DNA from: Symsagittifera roscoffensis
Lineage: Eukaryota; Xenacoelomorpha; Acoela; Convolutidae
DNA length: 64,000 nt
Reading direction: 5' to 3'
NCBI RefSeq assembly: GCF_963678635.1
Contig: NC_087065.1
Coordinates: forward strand, 54,588,397-54,652,396
Positions 1 through 10,964 of this stretch are shown piece after piece (within the stretch, counting starts at the first letter, position 1; every line of letters starts with the position of its first letter). The notes beneath the pieces are model-generated. The model saw nothing but the letters and a program-made list of their open reading frames with translations, had not been told where the DNA came from and made no database searches. A program made the translations under genes and the position numbers.

Positions 1-264
1 TCTTATCTTATTCCACGAGTAGTCCGTGGATTTATTCATATCTAAATTCCTCACCCTCTTTCTCATGTGCTCTGGACAACGTGTCAATTTCATTAGTCCT
101 CCCAAGTTTCCGTGGGTAATCGCAATCAGTGTTAGAAGCCCATCTAACCGCAGGTTCTGGATCCCTTCAGTGAGCAGCATCGCCGGTCCTTTCACGAAAC
201 TCTCTGCTCCAAACGTCACGTTCCACTATTGACACTTCCACTACTGCTTGGAGGAATTCTTTTA
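1..264 (-). pseudogene. Block-2 unknown region, fragment (element 1)
   Basis: Read on the minus strand, this stretch aligns with residues about 180-250 of the 912-residue open frame of element 2 (46,011-48,749): the shared core is a leucine-rich pattern ending in THG plus G/N-L. It lies past the stop at 265 and after a frame change, so it is the decayed continuation of the preceding reading frame and runs off the window. No domain family recognised. It shows that the large unknown part of block 2 is conserved in both elements rather than private to one copy. Confidence 0.55.
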
Positions 265-1539
265 TCAAGTAATGAGAGACTTTCGGGTAGACTTTGCCAA
301 GAAAGACGCGGTCCATCCGGCTCCCAACCCTTCCAGCATGCTGTCTGTCCGTTCAAAGCCTTCCTGTCCCTTCACTTCCTGGGTCCAGAAGGTTACCAGG
401 GTAATCTGACACATTCTGTTTACAAATTCAGCGGTCTTTTCTCCGGCATTTTCCGCCAGGTTCACCTCCCTTAACAAGTAGGCATGAATCTTCGTGATCA
501 TCACAGGGCCTTGCTCAAAAGCATCTGCACGCAATGCCGCTACTCGAGGGTTTAGGTGTAGCCACTGGTTGGCTTCCGGCTTGGTTCTCAAAACCATCGC
601 CTCCAAGTGAGCTCTAGTCTCTAGTGAATTTTTCCTTCTCGTGTTTTCACCTGTCACTTCCATTGCTCGGAACCATAATTCGTTTGACATCGCTGTGACC
701 ACTCGATGGTCGTCGTCTATTCCCGTCTTAAGCTTGAGTTGTCGACTGAATTTGGACAGTTCCAACCCCAGCACTTCGTCCAACACCAACATGTGCAGCG
801 CATGGTCCTTGAATCCTCTCATCGCGTTCGAGATATCTGACCACACTGCAGGTAGTTCAGCCCTGAGTGGCCTCAGGTTCTCCATCTCTATCATGCAATT
901 TGGGGCTGATATGATCACATCATATTTTCTTTCCGAAAGCAAGGTCACAATCGCATACACGAATTTCAGTCCATCCGGGAGATGCGCATACCCCGGAGAC
1001 AACGCGAATACTACTCTCGGTGTCACCTTGGTGAACGACCCCTCCTTCGTCGCATCCACCACTTCACCCATCGACTCAATGATATCTTTTATCGCTGGCC
1101 ACACAGCATTCTCTGCCGTTGTAGGATCTCTGAGTCTGCTCAGAAAACCTCTACTGTGTAGATTGTCATTGATGCCAGCAAACACGATCGTAATTGGGTT
1201 CAAGTCCGTCTGCCTTTGTACCCTTATAGCCAGATATACCGATTGCAGTAGGTCCAGATCGACCGCTGCCAACATTATAACTTCCGGCCAAAACAGAGAC
1301 TTGGAGGTATAAACGAAATCTGAATTCGCTACTATCATGATCTTGGCCTTCCTCATTTCTGCTTTGTCATAGGCGACGAAGATGGTCTCATCTTTCTTTA
1401 TTGCTTTCAATCCGCCGTATCTTTGGACATCACCATCTTGACTCGCTAGTTTCGGGTATATTCTTTCCTTCACATGACCTGGGGGTGAGCTCAACTGCCT
1501 GAACATCTTCACATGTTGTCCTATCGGCGCCCTTGTCAC
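265..1539 (-). pseudogene. Second SGNH-like domain and start of unknown block-2 region (element 1)
   Basis: 424 codons open. Residues about 68-110 contain an IMIVANSDF strand and then VFAGINDNL, which resemble SGNH block I and block III (GxND) though the nucleophile position reads NSD rather than GDS. Further motifs shared with element 2 are SPGYA, LKFVYAI and LVLDEVLGLELS, then LWF plus EVT. The frame is the same as that of 1558-1815 with one stop between them (1558-1560), so both were once one polypeptide. No signal peptide or membrane helix. Function unknown; hydrolase activity is only suggested by the motifs and by position next to a clearer SGNH domain. Confidence 0.6.
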
Positions 1540-1557
1540 CAGAAATCTTCCAGGTCT

Positions 1558-2175
1558 CTATTCTCGATTCCCTTCATCATGATTCAACCTCACGTCCTGC
1601 AATAGTCTTGTGTTCACTGGTCCCATCGTGTTATTAGAGGGCAGTCCCTCTAGGTCAGCAAATCTCAAGGCCGTCGTGGAACTGAAGTTTATGCTAGCGG
1701 CTATCAACCAGTCTACGCCTGTTATCGAGTACAGTCTGCTGACGGATAGCCTCGCTCCATTCAGCATCCTCCTTGCATCTTTGATGAAGCTCACCATCTG
1801 GAGATCCAGCTTCATTAGTTCATCTTTGTATACATGTCAGGGAGATGGTATGGGCCTTGACCACATCAACGAGCCTCTGCCCGGGCGTCTCTCCTCTCGA
1901 CTGGTACTTGTCGTCTCCGATCTTGTGTCCGATCTAGACGTGCTGGCTGTCTCTTCGATTGGGTTAACAGGTCCTAGTCTTCTCCGAGGATGAATGGTCC
2001 TCCTTACCGGTGCTTCTCCCAATCGATCTTGAACATCCGTCCTTTGACCTGGTTCGCTGGAGCTCTGCTGTCTATAATTCGTGACGACCGGGACCGTCCC
2101 CAGGCGTGTTTCCAGTTTAGGAGGCACAAAGGTGGTAATCACCGTTTCGCTCGATGCTCCTTCTTCCCTCAGCAC
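1558..2175 (-). pseudogene. Linker and conserved domain after SGNH1 (element 1)
   Basis: Two open stretches, 1837-2175 and 1558-1815. The first is polar, Pro/Ser/Arg-rich and looks unstructured. The second contains GVDWLIAASINF and TMGPVNTRLL, matching CVDWLKAHETHF and VMGPINYRPL in the C-terminal part of the SGNH ORF of element 2, so it is a conserved domain of block 2. It ends in an in-frame stop at 1558-1560 directly before the second SGNH-like domain. No known family recognised. Confidence 0.5.
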
Positions 2176-3172
2176 TCATGTGTCAAAAAGCTGTGCCTCT
2201 AGCTCATCCAACCGCTCTTGGAAGACTCGATTCAACCAAGCCTGTCCTTCTATACTACCGCAGTGGATGCCGTCCGTGGTCAGCCTGGCCTGATCCATCG
2301 CTCTCAGCTCATGTTCGATGTCCATGAGGATCATCCTTCCGGCATTCCGACTAGCGAGATTCCTCAAAATATTGTTCCACCTAACCACTCCTTCGTTGTG
2401 CCTTCTCCCTGCTGCTGTCAAGCTTCTTGCATTCATAGGCACAGTGCAAACGGTCAGTACCGCGCAGTTGAACTTCTGCCAGAGAGTAGTAAATAATCAC
2501 ACCATCATTGATTCCCATAGTGGTTCCTGCTCATCCGAACCTCTAGAGATGTCAATCGTTCCAACCAGGATCATCACATTGGGTATCCTCCCTGGACTCA
2601 TTAGTTCCACCATTCGATATAACTGGGCTATCGTTGCGCCTCCGAAGTCCATCACCGTGGTGACCTAAGAGGTCCTCAAATTTGATAGTACCCTGACCAA
2701 GATGTCTCCCAGTATCAGATGTGATGTCCCCAGTGGCGGTTGTTGCAGGTTTACTGCCGGGTTCCAAGTCGCTCGATTGAAGCAAGCTCCGATCTGTCTC
2801 CGGAACTCCCGTGAAGTTATATCTCAATTGATGTTTCTTTCGTATGTCTATTACACGTGACACTTTCTTCGCTGGCATCCTCTGTATTCTTCTTTCTGGG
2901 GCCTTAGAGCTCCCCATTAGTGGTGTCACGTCACTTAATCCCTGTCTGATCATGGTCTGGGAGAGTCGTACTCTGCCCGTGTCATCGATCGTTCCATAGG
3001 GTGCAGTCACCCCGGAACCTGGCGCATTCTTGTTGGCGACCAGTCGTCCAGCTGTCTCTGTCAGCTTCCTCACCGTTTGTTCCACGACGGGGTCACCCAA
3101 GGTGTCACTAGGATCCGGGATTGTCACTCGATCTGTCGCTGTCGGGAGCCGTGTCTCCGTTGTCTGACTCAT
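2176..3172 (-). pseudogene. Degenerate SGNH/GDSL hydrolase-like domain (element 1)
   Basis: Homologous to the intact-looking SGNH domain at 49,530-51,353. Pieces lie in different frames: 2552-3172 (206 codons) covers the region before block I; a second frame across 2,500-2,720 carries block I as GDILVRVL and block III as GTIDISRG; 2176-2442 carries block V as TTDGIH. In SGNH enzymes block I needs Ser and block III needs Asn; here both are Ile, and a stop (TAG, read in the block-I frame near 2,669) interrupts the domain. The DxxH of block V is kept. The domain is therefore catalytically dead in this copy, besides being frameshifted. Confidence 0.65.
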
Positions 3173-3373
3173 TTATCGAGGCGTCAAGAGCTCCATCGGG
3201 GACAGCCCACGAGGAATACTCCTTGCAGGTATCACTCTTTCCACTGCCGTCGTCAACTCCAGCCGTTCCGATTGCTCTCTATACTTTCGCCTCAAGCGCT
3301 CTATTTCTTCACCATGTTTCTTGTTGCAATCTTCAAACAGTCTTTTCTACATATCTTTTCCACATAGTCTTTT

Positions 3374-3973
3374 TCACACTCTGAGCATGGTTTTGGTCAT
3401 TGCATCCAACTCCCTTCTGATCTTCTCCAGTTCTTCTATCGTTCCGTTGATTTCTTGCATGGTCTCGTTCGTCTGAACTTCTCTTTCTACTCTCGCCCTC
3501 TTTGGTGGCACAGCTGCTCTCAGTGGTGAACCAGACGAGGCAGCCTCGCTGTTCATCTCTTGATGCATTCTCGTCAGCCTAGGTTTGGGCTTGGAGGGCA
3601 TAGGCATTTCACCTGGTTGATAAGTCCTAGAACTTCCCAATCCAGGCTCATTCGCCAAGTCACTCCCTGAGAGAGCCCCGTTTCTCCACCTCATCACTCT
3701 CATGTTCGGGCGGTCTAGTACTCCCCTCTCTCCATATGCTGCCATCAACAGGACTTCCGTGGGGCGGTCCCCACGGTTGTTATGCCCCAAGATGTTTATC
3801 AGGGCGGTCAGCAACATGACCACCTCTGGGTCCTCCAGAGCGAAGTCTCGTTCCATCAGCCGACGATAGATCGCATCTACCATCAATCCCACATATGCCT
3901 CTGCCAGGTCCATCAATTCATCCAAGTTGAAATTATCCATTCTGTTCTTCAAGTTCGATTCGGTTTGATTCAA
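3374..3973 (-). CDS. Block-2 N-terminal conserved domain with C-terminal coiled coil (element 1)
   Basis: 199 codons, first ATG at 3973. It matches the 181-codon ORF at 51,274-51,819 of element 2 through the pattern EVLLMAAYGERG, a Trp-rich MRWRNGA stretch, DLANEPGL and GEMP/GEFP followed by a proline-rich linker. The last 35 residues are Glu/Lys/Leu-rich with heptad spacing and probably form a coiled coil. It starts block 2 about 360 bases downstream of the macro-like domain. In element 2 the equivalent runs on into the SGNH ORF by a frameshift, so in the ancestor it was probably the N-terminus of one long protein. Function unknown. Confidence 0.6.
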   Translation of the reverse strand: MNQTESNLKNRMDNFNLDELMDLAEAYVGLMVDAIYRRLMERDFALEDPEVVMLLTALINILGHNNRGDRPTEVLLMAAYGERGVLDRPNMRVMRWRNGALSGSDLANEPGLGSSRTYQPGEMPMPSKPKPRLTRMHQEMNSEAASSGSPLRAAVPPKRARVEREVQTNETMQEINGTIEELEKIRRELDAMTKTMLRV

Positions 3974-4335
3974 AGGTTTGACTCAAGTGAGTAATTAAAC
4001 GATCAATCAGGATCTAGAAAAAGAGGTCACAAACATAACACTTGTCAGTTTCACCTTAATTTCTCGTTAAAATTTACTTAAAAACAGTCAGATAAAAAGA
4101 TTTTTATCCTAAAATTTATTCAATCGGTCTCTAAAATTTTGAAATTCGACCTAAGATTGGACAGTCCAAACTTTGGATCTATTCCTAAGATCGTCATTCA
4201 GTTGTTAATGGTCACTAACCCCTTCTTACCCACGATCTTAATAACATAACACATAACATAACATAACACACATATCACACATTACATAACTTAGTCTTTA
4301 GCCCAACACCCTCTCGCACGTCACTCAGCCTATAC
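3974..4335 (-). other. Non-coding spacer between block 1 and block 2 (element 1)
   Basis: AT-rich, no reading frame. It contains a short run of CATAA(C) repeats at about 4,245-4,290. The equivalent spacer of element 2 is 51,820-52,265. How block 2 is expressed (spliced or internal start) cannot be read from it. Confidence 0.5.
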
Positions 4336-5832
4336 TTAAGTAATATTTCTTATGATATATACTTGTATATTTGTATCAGAGAGTATCACGTGTACAAGCG
4401 CGTACAATTCCCGAGGATGCAGTCGTCCTCTGTTTGGATCGCACACTGGAAGCGAGAGCTCCTTCACGTCCATTTCCACGAGGAAGTCCCTCAACCTCAT
4501 CAAGGACAAGACTAGGTTCTCTGGGTCCACATGCTGCTTCTACGTCGCCCTCGTTACCAAGAAGCATAGGTATTTTCCCGGTATCTGTGACGCCGCCGGA
4601 GGTAAGGCCGCTACGCCCCCTATCCCTGGTCTTTGCTTCCATAGGAACTCTATGTTTTTATATTCTCTCTTAAAATCTGCCGCTAACGCTGTCCTAAAAC
4701 TCATGTCTGCTGTGATTGCTATCGCACATGTTCTATTTGTGAGTATAAAATGACTGTCTGTTAGTATTATGTTACTTGAATATTTATTTGTTAAGTTAAA
4801 ATATGACTCAACTACCCTCCCTATGTCAGGTTTCTTAGGTTCTTTGCCTGTTTCTGCTTCTAAGTCTCCTGTCTCTCTTGCTATTCTCAATTTTTTTATT
4901 ATCAAGGTTTCAGTGTGGGTAAGTCCTACCCCCACTCCCCGGACAAAAATATCCATCGACGTCCCCGTCGATCGCATACCGGGTATCAAATCGAGATTGG
5001 AAGCCGGAATGAGTAGTCGCACTTCCTGGGCAGCCCAGGAAGGATCATTTCGTTCTGTCTTCATGTATTTTATGCTTTCACGATCTACTTCTTGAATCGT
5101 GACACTGGTCTCCTCTGGGTCCGACGTCATTTCGTTCAGCCATTCTAAGACACGCAGGTTCGTCAAGTCTTGTTCATATGACTGCTGTTGCTCGTCGTCG
5201 AACTCTACCTCGGGTTTCGACCGGTCCTCGATCCATTCCTCGTCGTGATCATCGACTATGTCAATGTCTTGTGACACCGTTATTTTTTCTAGACCCACTA
5301 CTTCTTCCACTATCTTCTTCAGATCTATCCTATCCACTACAAAGTCGTCACCGTAAGGATTATATTTCTTTCTGGGTCTTGTCCCGTCACTCTGACGAGT
5401 CTGTATCGTGAACGGAAGATCCGGTTCCAAACTTTTGGGAACCTCTATCTGTTCGGGATCCTGCCAACACTCCTCTGCGTAGGGTAAGGTTTCATCGTCC
5501 GCTTCGATCACCTCGTTTGGATCCAGGTCCAGCGGTGTATTTGTTCCTTCCTCCACGACTTCGTTTCCATCGTTCTTCTCCCTGGGGCCCTTATCGTTGA
5601 CCTCACAAGCAGGATCTATCATTAGATAATCCCCTTCTTCCATGTCTGCAGGTATACACCAGTCTTCTGTCGATGGATTATGTGGCTTAATTTTTTCGTA
5701 ATGAGCGGCTCGGCCAGTACTCAGTCTGTAAAAGCGTCCCTCCTGATGCACTTCCGTAATCATGAAGGGTCCCCTCCACTTTTTAGGAGCTTTTTCGTTC
5801 CTTTCGGTGGTATAACGTTCTGAAATACCCAT
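4336..5832 (-). pseudogene. Integrase C-terminal chromodomain-like region, acidic linker and macro-like domain (element 1)
   Basis: Starts inside the integrase frame after a one-base frameshift near 5,780 (short A-run). First comes KKWRGPFMITEV...GRFYRLSTGRAAHYEKIKPH, the SH3/chromo-type tail usual for gypsy integrases; then about 200 acidic residues; then the conserved IFVRGVGVGLTHTE; then a macro-like domain with CAIAITADMSF, ALAADFKREY, GKYLCFLVT and ELSLPVCDPNRGRL. A TAG stop at 4540-4542 cuts the domain; the same frame continues to 4,336. Macro domains bind or hydrolyse ADP-ribose; the usual glycine-rich loop is not kept here, so activity is doubtful. The layout matches 52,266-53,956 in element 2. 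Confidence 0.65.
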
Positions 5833-7025
5833 ACGTAATCTCCCACCTTGTAAGCTTTTGCACCAGCTGCTTTTTTGTCGAAATTTTTCCTCTGCCTTGC
5901 CTGTGCTTGCTGAGTATTTCGTCTACATAAATCGTTCAATTCCTGTTGACGTCTGATCACATCCCTCACGTAGACCTGTGGAGACGTTTTCTTCCCCTCA
6001 TACTCTGGGTAGAAAAAGGTTAAGGGTAAAGACTTCTCGTGTCCAGTTAGCATCATGTGTGGACTAACTCCAGTGGTTGAGTGATGCGTGCTGTTATAGG
6101 CTCCCATCACCTGTGGAAGGTATCTGTCCCAATCGGTCATGTACCTGGAACAATATACTCTCATCATCGACACTAACGTCCTATTCTGTCTTTCCACTAA
6201 GCCATTCGTCTGGGGGTGGTATGTCGTGGAGTGAGCTTGAGCAACCTGTGAGCGTCTCATAAGCTCTTTCGTAAGCTCTCCTACGAAAGCTGTTCCATTA
6301 TCCGATTGAAACGTATTCGGACAACCATGTCTCGCTATCCACGTATTGATCAGGTGGTCGCATGTCTCTTCCGCCGAGGCAGTTATGCAGGGCACGGCCT
6401 CTGCATACTTCGTAAAATGATCTATCATGACCAACACCTGATTATAACCACTGTCTGTCATGCATATCTTCTGGTGATCTATCTGCACCACCTCATTGAA
6501 TTCAGACGACTCGATCAATTGTGAAGGAAATCGCAACTTCCTTGGATCCTTGACCTGTTGGCATGACAGACATGCTGTTACCCACTTCTCGCATGCCTTT
6601 TTCATTCCAGGCCACTCAAAGCGCTTCAGGATCCTCTGATATACTTTATCGATCCCCTGATGGCCCATCTGATCATGCGACCTGAAAAATAGTTCTGTCT
6701 GATAGAGTTGCGGTAGCACTATCACGTTATACTTGTATAGGACTCTGTCTTCTTCTCTTCTTTTGCAAGCCACAATCCCGTCCTTGTTCAAATATAACCT
6801 CCCTTCCTTCTGCATGAAGTACTGTCTCAGGATGCGAGAACTATCTTCCTCGAGGTCCCCTTTATCCGGACCACCATTCTCGATCCACCTTTTTAGGTTG
6901 CTTGTCATGCGATCATTTCTCTGCGCCCTGAGAAGATCCGAGAGTCTGTATCTCGCCTTCAAGTACGTCTTCATGACCCTCATCTGACTATTCAGCTCAT
7001 TGGGCTGGTGTGTGTCTTCTTCCAT
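5760..7025 (-). pseudogene. Ty3/gypsy integrase (element 1)
   Basis: 421 codons. The N-terminal zinc-binding HHCC region has HDQMGHQGIDKV and CLSCQQVKD. The catalytic core shows the D,D,E triad in VVQIDHQKI, TFQSDNGTAF and NGLVERQNRT, with normal spacing, and then ALSTTGVSP-type core end (here STTGVSPHMM). This inserts element cDNA into the genome. The last residues after TKKLLK are out of frame because of a one-base deletion in an A-run, which separates the core from the chromodomain-like tail in the following frame. Otherwise the core has no stop. Confidence 0.85.
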
Positions 7026-7124
7026 CTTGACGCACTAAATCTTCGCCAGCGGCTGTGTTTCTTGCTTGATCGGCTGAAGATCAGTCCTGACTACCTGTTT
7101 TTGTGGCAACAGATTTATCGAACG

Positions 7125-7499
7125 TTACGATCCCGCTATTGTCTCCAAATCATCCGCTGCGTTGTCAAAGACTCTTTCGCTTGGTATAAGGTAGCGATCA
7201 CTGTCAGGATCCTGGTACACCTCTCTGTCCAGATCCCTTGCCCGAGTTTCCACTAGTAGTGTGTGGATCGCTAGTTCGGACAGTTCTGATCCCGAGCTCG
7301 AGTTCCTGTCTGAATAGGTGTCCATTCCTGAGTTTCGGGAATTGTCATCTGTTGAAGAGGTTGTGCTGGAGTCTGCACGCTCCTCCAGATCATGTCTGTG
7401 CCTTCTTCGCATCCATCTGAACTCCCCGGACAAAACTTTGTTCTCTAGGTCCTGTTTCTCATCAGGAATTTTTTCGTCTATCTCAGACTCCCCGGACAA
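7125..7499 (-). pseudogene. Polar linker between RNase H and integrase (element 1)
   Basis: 124 codons of Asp/Ser/Glu/Arg-rich sequence without a recognised fold. The short motif LSGE occurs three times in this area (DNA at about 7,426, 7,489 and 7,555, each CTCCCCGGACAAA on the plus strand), spaced 63-66 bases. Element 2 has a longer version of this linker with ENLSGE. It may hold protease cleavage sites, which is a guess. Confidence 0.45.
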
Positions 7500-7532
7500 A
7501 CTTTCTTGTCCCAGGTGTTGATCTTGTGCTCG

Positions 7533-8495
7533 CTAGTTCTTCTCATCATTCGTCTCCCCGGACAAATAGTCTTGCAGCAGGTTTTGTTCCACCTTTTCAC
7601 CTTCTTTATTCTGGTCCACAAAGGTGACGGTTTTCCTTCGCTTACTGCTTCCTTGTTGTTTCCGTCCGTAAGAAGTACTGGTTAAAATCTCGTGGGGTAT
7701 TGAGGATACTAGTTGCTGAACTATTGTCCTACAATCCCTCTCGTTCTCTTCGTGCTGTCGTCTGGACGGAATGATCTTCACCTTCAAACTGACTGTTAGC
7801 GATGCCACTGATCCTGTCCACTCGGGGTCATCTCTGGTCACTTCTCTTTCTAACAATCCACCCAGCATCTGCATCACTTGCGGTGTGACCTGCACCGTTT
7901 TATGCAATAATGAGAGGCTGTTTATGTTCATGCGAGAGAGTTCTTGCTGGACCAGATTTGAGCGCAGCAACAGATCCAAGGGGACCGGGTCCTCCTTGGA
8001 TAGGATTTTGATCTCGGCTGCTTTCTCTACAGGTAACTCAGGATGCCCTGGAATTGGATGTCCAGATTTATCCAACCATCTCGATAAGGGAAGCGCTTCA
8101 TAAGTTTCTTTGTCCAGAAACGAGAATCCCTCCTTTATTTCTGCCTGATTGGCTTCCTTCTGCTCCAATCTTTCGTAGAACTCAGTTTTCTTGCTGAGGC
8201 TATCAGCATTCTGGTGTTTATCACGCATCCTGTGTTCGATTATCATATGGTAGCCATCCAATCTTACTATCCATCTACCAATATAACTCTGATCCATCGA
8301 GTAGGTCTTCAACCAGGATAACGCTCTGTTGTCCACGCGTAACTTGAAGGGAGCGCTCCCCAAGTATGCACGGTACTTTTCCACGAAAGTGACTACTGCA
8401 AACATTTCTGCTTTTGGTGCGCCATATTTCATCTCTGTGTCACTCAAGACCTTGCTGCCGTAAGCAATGGGACGAAGAACTGTTCTTCCATCCAT
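7533..8495 (-). pseudogene. RNase H domain and tail (element 1)
   Basis: 320 codons. RNase H core motifs: LRPIAYGSKVLSDTE, GAPKAEMFAVVTFVEKYR with the catalytic Glu, LRVDNRALSWL with the second Asp, and HQNADSLS with the last conserved Asp. The first catalytic Asp (LDTDAS) lies upstream at about 8,520-8,550, in another frame, so two small frame changes separate it from the RT ORF. The C-terminal 150 residues are a linker of no known fold. The domain removes the RNA strand during reverse transcription. Confidence 0.8.
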
Positions 8496-8546
8496 TTTTG
8501 CTCTTGATGCAATATTCCTGAGATGGCTACTACCGATGCGTCTGTA

Positions 8547-9116
8547 TCAAGAACATACAATTCCCTTTTCTGTAGGCATGCTTAGCACTGGCGCTTCGCA
8601 CAGTTCCCGCTTTATGTTCTCGAAGGCAATTTGTGCTTCATCGTTCCATTCGAACTTTTTCCCTTTCGTGCGCATCAGCTTCTGCATCGGATACACCTTG
8701 TCCGCATACCCTTTTTTGAACTCCCGGTAGTAATTGGCAAATCTTAGGAAGCTCAGGAGCTGTGCGTCCGTTCTGGGAGCCTTCCATGTCAACACTGCTT
8801 CTACTGCTTCCGGGTCCGGCCTCACACCATGCCTGTCCACCATTCTTCCCAGGTACTTGATTGAATCCCTAAGGATTTCATATTTCGATGGTTTGCACTT
8901 CAAGCCTGCTCTTTTCATGCATCCAAAGACCTCATCGAGCCTATCAATGTGGTCTTCCAGGGTCGGTGTCGCTATGACCACGTCATCCACGTAACACATC
9001 ACGAGATTCCCGTACTTCTTGGTCACTCTAGTCAAAGCCTGAGCCATCAGTCTTTGAAAAGTGGCCGTTGCATTGCACAAGCCGAGGGGCATCCTCTTCC
9101 ACTGGTACAATCCCAA
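8547..9116 (-). pseudogene. Reverse transcriptase, C-terminal half (element 1)
   Basis: Contains fingers/palm parts from QWKRMPLGLCNATATF (motif B region) through the catalytic YVDDVVIATP (motif C), the KCEI/KYEI...YLGRMV motif and the thumb FLRFANYYREF. Motif A is absent because about 430 bases are deleted between this ORF and 9,047-9,271, so the enzyme cannot work. The open stretch begins only at a non-ATG codon, as expected for an internal part of a polyprotein. Confidence 0.85.
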
Positions 9117-9362
9117 TTCGCACCCAATTTTTCGAAATCTCCCTCACCTATTTTTCCTTTTAACTGTTCTATCTCTGGCAAAACCGGTTTGTCGGATTCT
9201 AGTTCATATGACGAGGGGCGTTCCGGAAAATTCGAGCAGCTTGATAAGCCGTCGTCCGTTTCGGATTTCATTCAAAAACAATTTATGAATAGATTTTAAT
9301 TCATTAATCCTCTTTAAAATTTTATCTTTATTGGCATGATAAGGACAGTCTTTCACACTATG
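9047..9362 (-). pseudogene. RT N-terminal remnant at internal deletion (element 1)
   Basis: 74 open codons at 9047-9271 match element 2 from KSETDDGLSSCSNFPERP to the GDKPVLP-type segment, then the match stops abruptly at about 9,150 where roughly 145 codons present in element 2 are missing, including RT motif A (LDLGSAFW). Sequence resumes in the QWKRMP segment. A stop at 9363-9365 separates this from the protease frame and a frame change follows. Confidence 0.7.
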
Positions 9363-10514
9363 TTACTTCAAGTTTTGCGTCTCCTCATAGTCGGTCCCCA
9401 TCGGCAAAGCGTAACCAAGCTTCTTTCCACGCTGGATTGAAACCGTGGTGTCCAGTGTGTTCAATAACACACTGACACACAGTCCGTTTCGCGTTACCGA
9501 GAAGCTCCGGCCTAAAATCACCGAACTCTGACTATTTGGATTCAGTACTAAGCAAACCTGTTTATTATCACTTAACGAATTCAAATTTCTCATTCTAAAA
9601 ATTGCCACCACAGCTTGTCCTGGCTGTAGTTTTACTTTTCTATCTAAAAAAATTGGTACCTTGTTTTCGTCTGTTATTATCCTATTAATTGGTTTCTTAA
9701 CATACTTCCGGTCCGGGCTTCTAATCCGTATCAGACCGTTGTTCAAGTCAATCATCACGTCAAAATTCCTGACAAAATCTCTGCCCAAGATGAATTGGTC
9801 GGCGTCGTCCAAATTCTCTACCACCAGGAAGCTCATCCAAAGATCCCGTCCTCCCAAGTGGAGGACCGTTATTGGTGTTCTTCCGGCTACGTAAATGGCT
9901 CCTCGATTGGCGGCGGCCAGTCGGAGATTCGTTGGAATTAGATCTTCTCTCGTGAAGTCCATTCTTTCCCAAGTTTTTATCGGCATCACACTCACTACCG
10001 CTCCTGTGTCCAGAAGCCATGTGACTCCGATTTTCGTTCCGTTGGTGTCGAGCAGATGTGCGGTCACATCTGCTTCATTTCCAATGTGTACTGCATCTTG
10101 TTCCATCATGGCGTCATGGCCTATCCAGCGGACTTTGAGTTCCTCCTCACCCAAATAGATCTGCCCCATTTGGTCACTATCTGTTGTTACATAAGTCCAA
10201 GTGTAGATACTGATTCCATCCACGTTCAGCACCACTTGATACGGCCCATAGACCTCCAGGTAGCGTCCATGAAGTTTCTTCATGCGAGGGCCACCCGTTG
10301 TTAGTAGTGCTCGCACAACTCTCGACTCAGTGCGTGGCTCCACCTGCCTCAGATAATCTGCATATGTCTCCAAATGCATCAAAGTGAACTCGGATGGTTC
10401 ACTCAGATTTCTGATTACCTGATGTCCAGCCACTGAGATTATTGACTGTATCTTGCTTCCTTGTGGCACCATACCGAACCTCTGACCGGAGATTACATTA
10501 AGTTTCATGCTCAA
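9363..10514 (-). pseudogene. Retropepsin-type aspartic protease region (element 1)
   Basis: 383 codons. The active-site motif is LLDTGAVVSVMP at about residue 165; the flap and second half follow with ILGRDFVRNFDVMIDL, the typical retroelement ILG motif. It would cut the Gag-Pol polyprotein. The N-terminal 150 residues (VAGHQVIRNLSEPSEF and on) are conserved with element 2 and connect Gag to the protease. The frame is open upstream of the first ATG and reads continuously from Gag in design, which suggests Gag and Pol were one frame. Confidence 0.85.
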
Positions 10515-10561
10515 ACTGCTTGGTGCCTTAGTCTCCTCGACTTCCGTTGCTTCGAAGGTAT

Positions 10562-10964
10562 TCAGTTGCTTCTGTAGTTTCTCATTCTCCAGTCAAGTTT
10601 CACTTTTTGTTCGATCTTTTTCGTCACCAGTTCCTGCTGCACTCTATTTAGAGCATCCCTCGCGGCTGCCCTATAATCGATCTTGAAGTCATCAGCCGCA
10701 GTTGCTGGTTCCGGTTCACGTGTCTGTTCTGTTACCGCTTGCATTTTCTTTGCCGTCAGCTCTTGAGGATTATCTTTTCTGCGTGCCTCCGCCTGACAAA
10801 GCTTCTTCATGCCTTGGATGCTTGATGTCTCCCACTGCATCCCAGAATTGCGGACAATCTGATTTTAAATGACCTTCCAAGTTGCAAAAGAAACACCTCG
10901 GGCCGAATTTCGCAATTACTCCTCTCATGAAATCCTCATGGTCCAACTCTGACGCATCTTCGTC
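10562..10964 (-). pseudogene. Gag C-terminal part with second zinc knuckle (element 1)
   Basis: Directly after the TAG at 10965-10967 the same frame continues through RCFFCNLEGHLKSDC, a CX2CX4HX4C zinc knuckle, to about 10,845. A frame change then leads to the 92-codon stretch 10562-10840, which is Gln/Lys/Ala-rich and matches the Gag tail of element 2 (AARDALNRVQQEL against AAEAINKVKQDL). Zinc knuckles bind genomic RNA during packaging. Confidence 0.7.

Noticed and set aside
641-1312. Plus-strand open frame of 223 codons
   Set aside because: Shadow of the minus-strand block-2 frame at 265-1539, which has homologous motifs in element 2.
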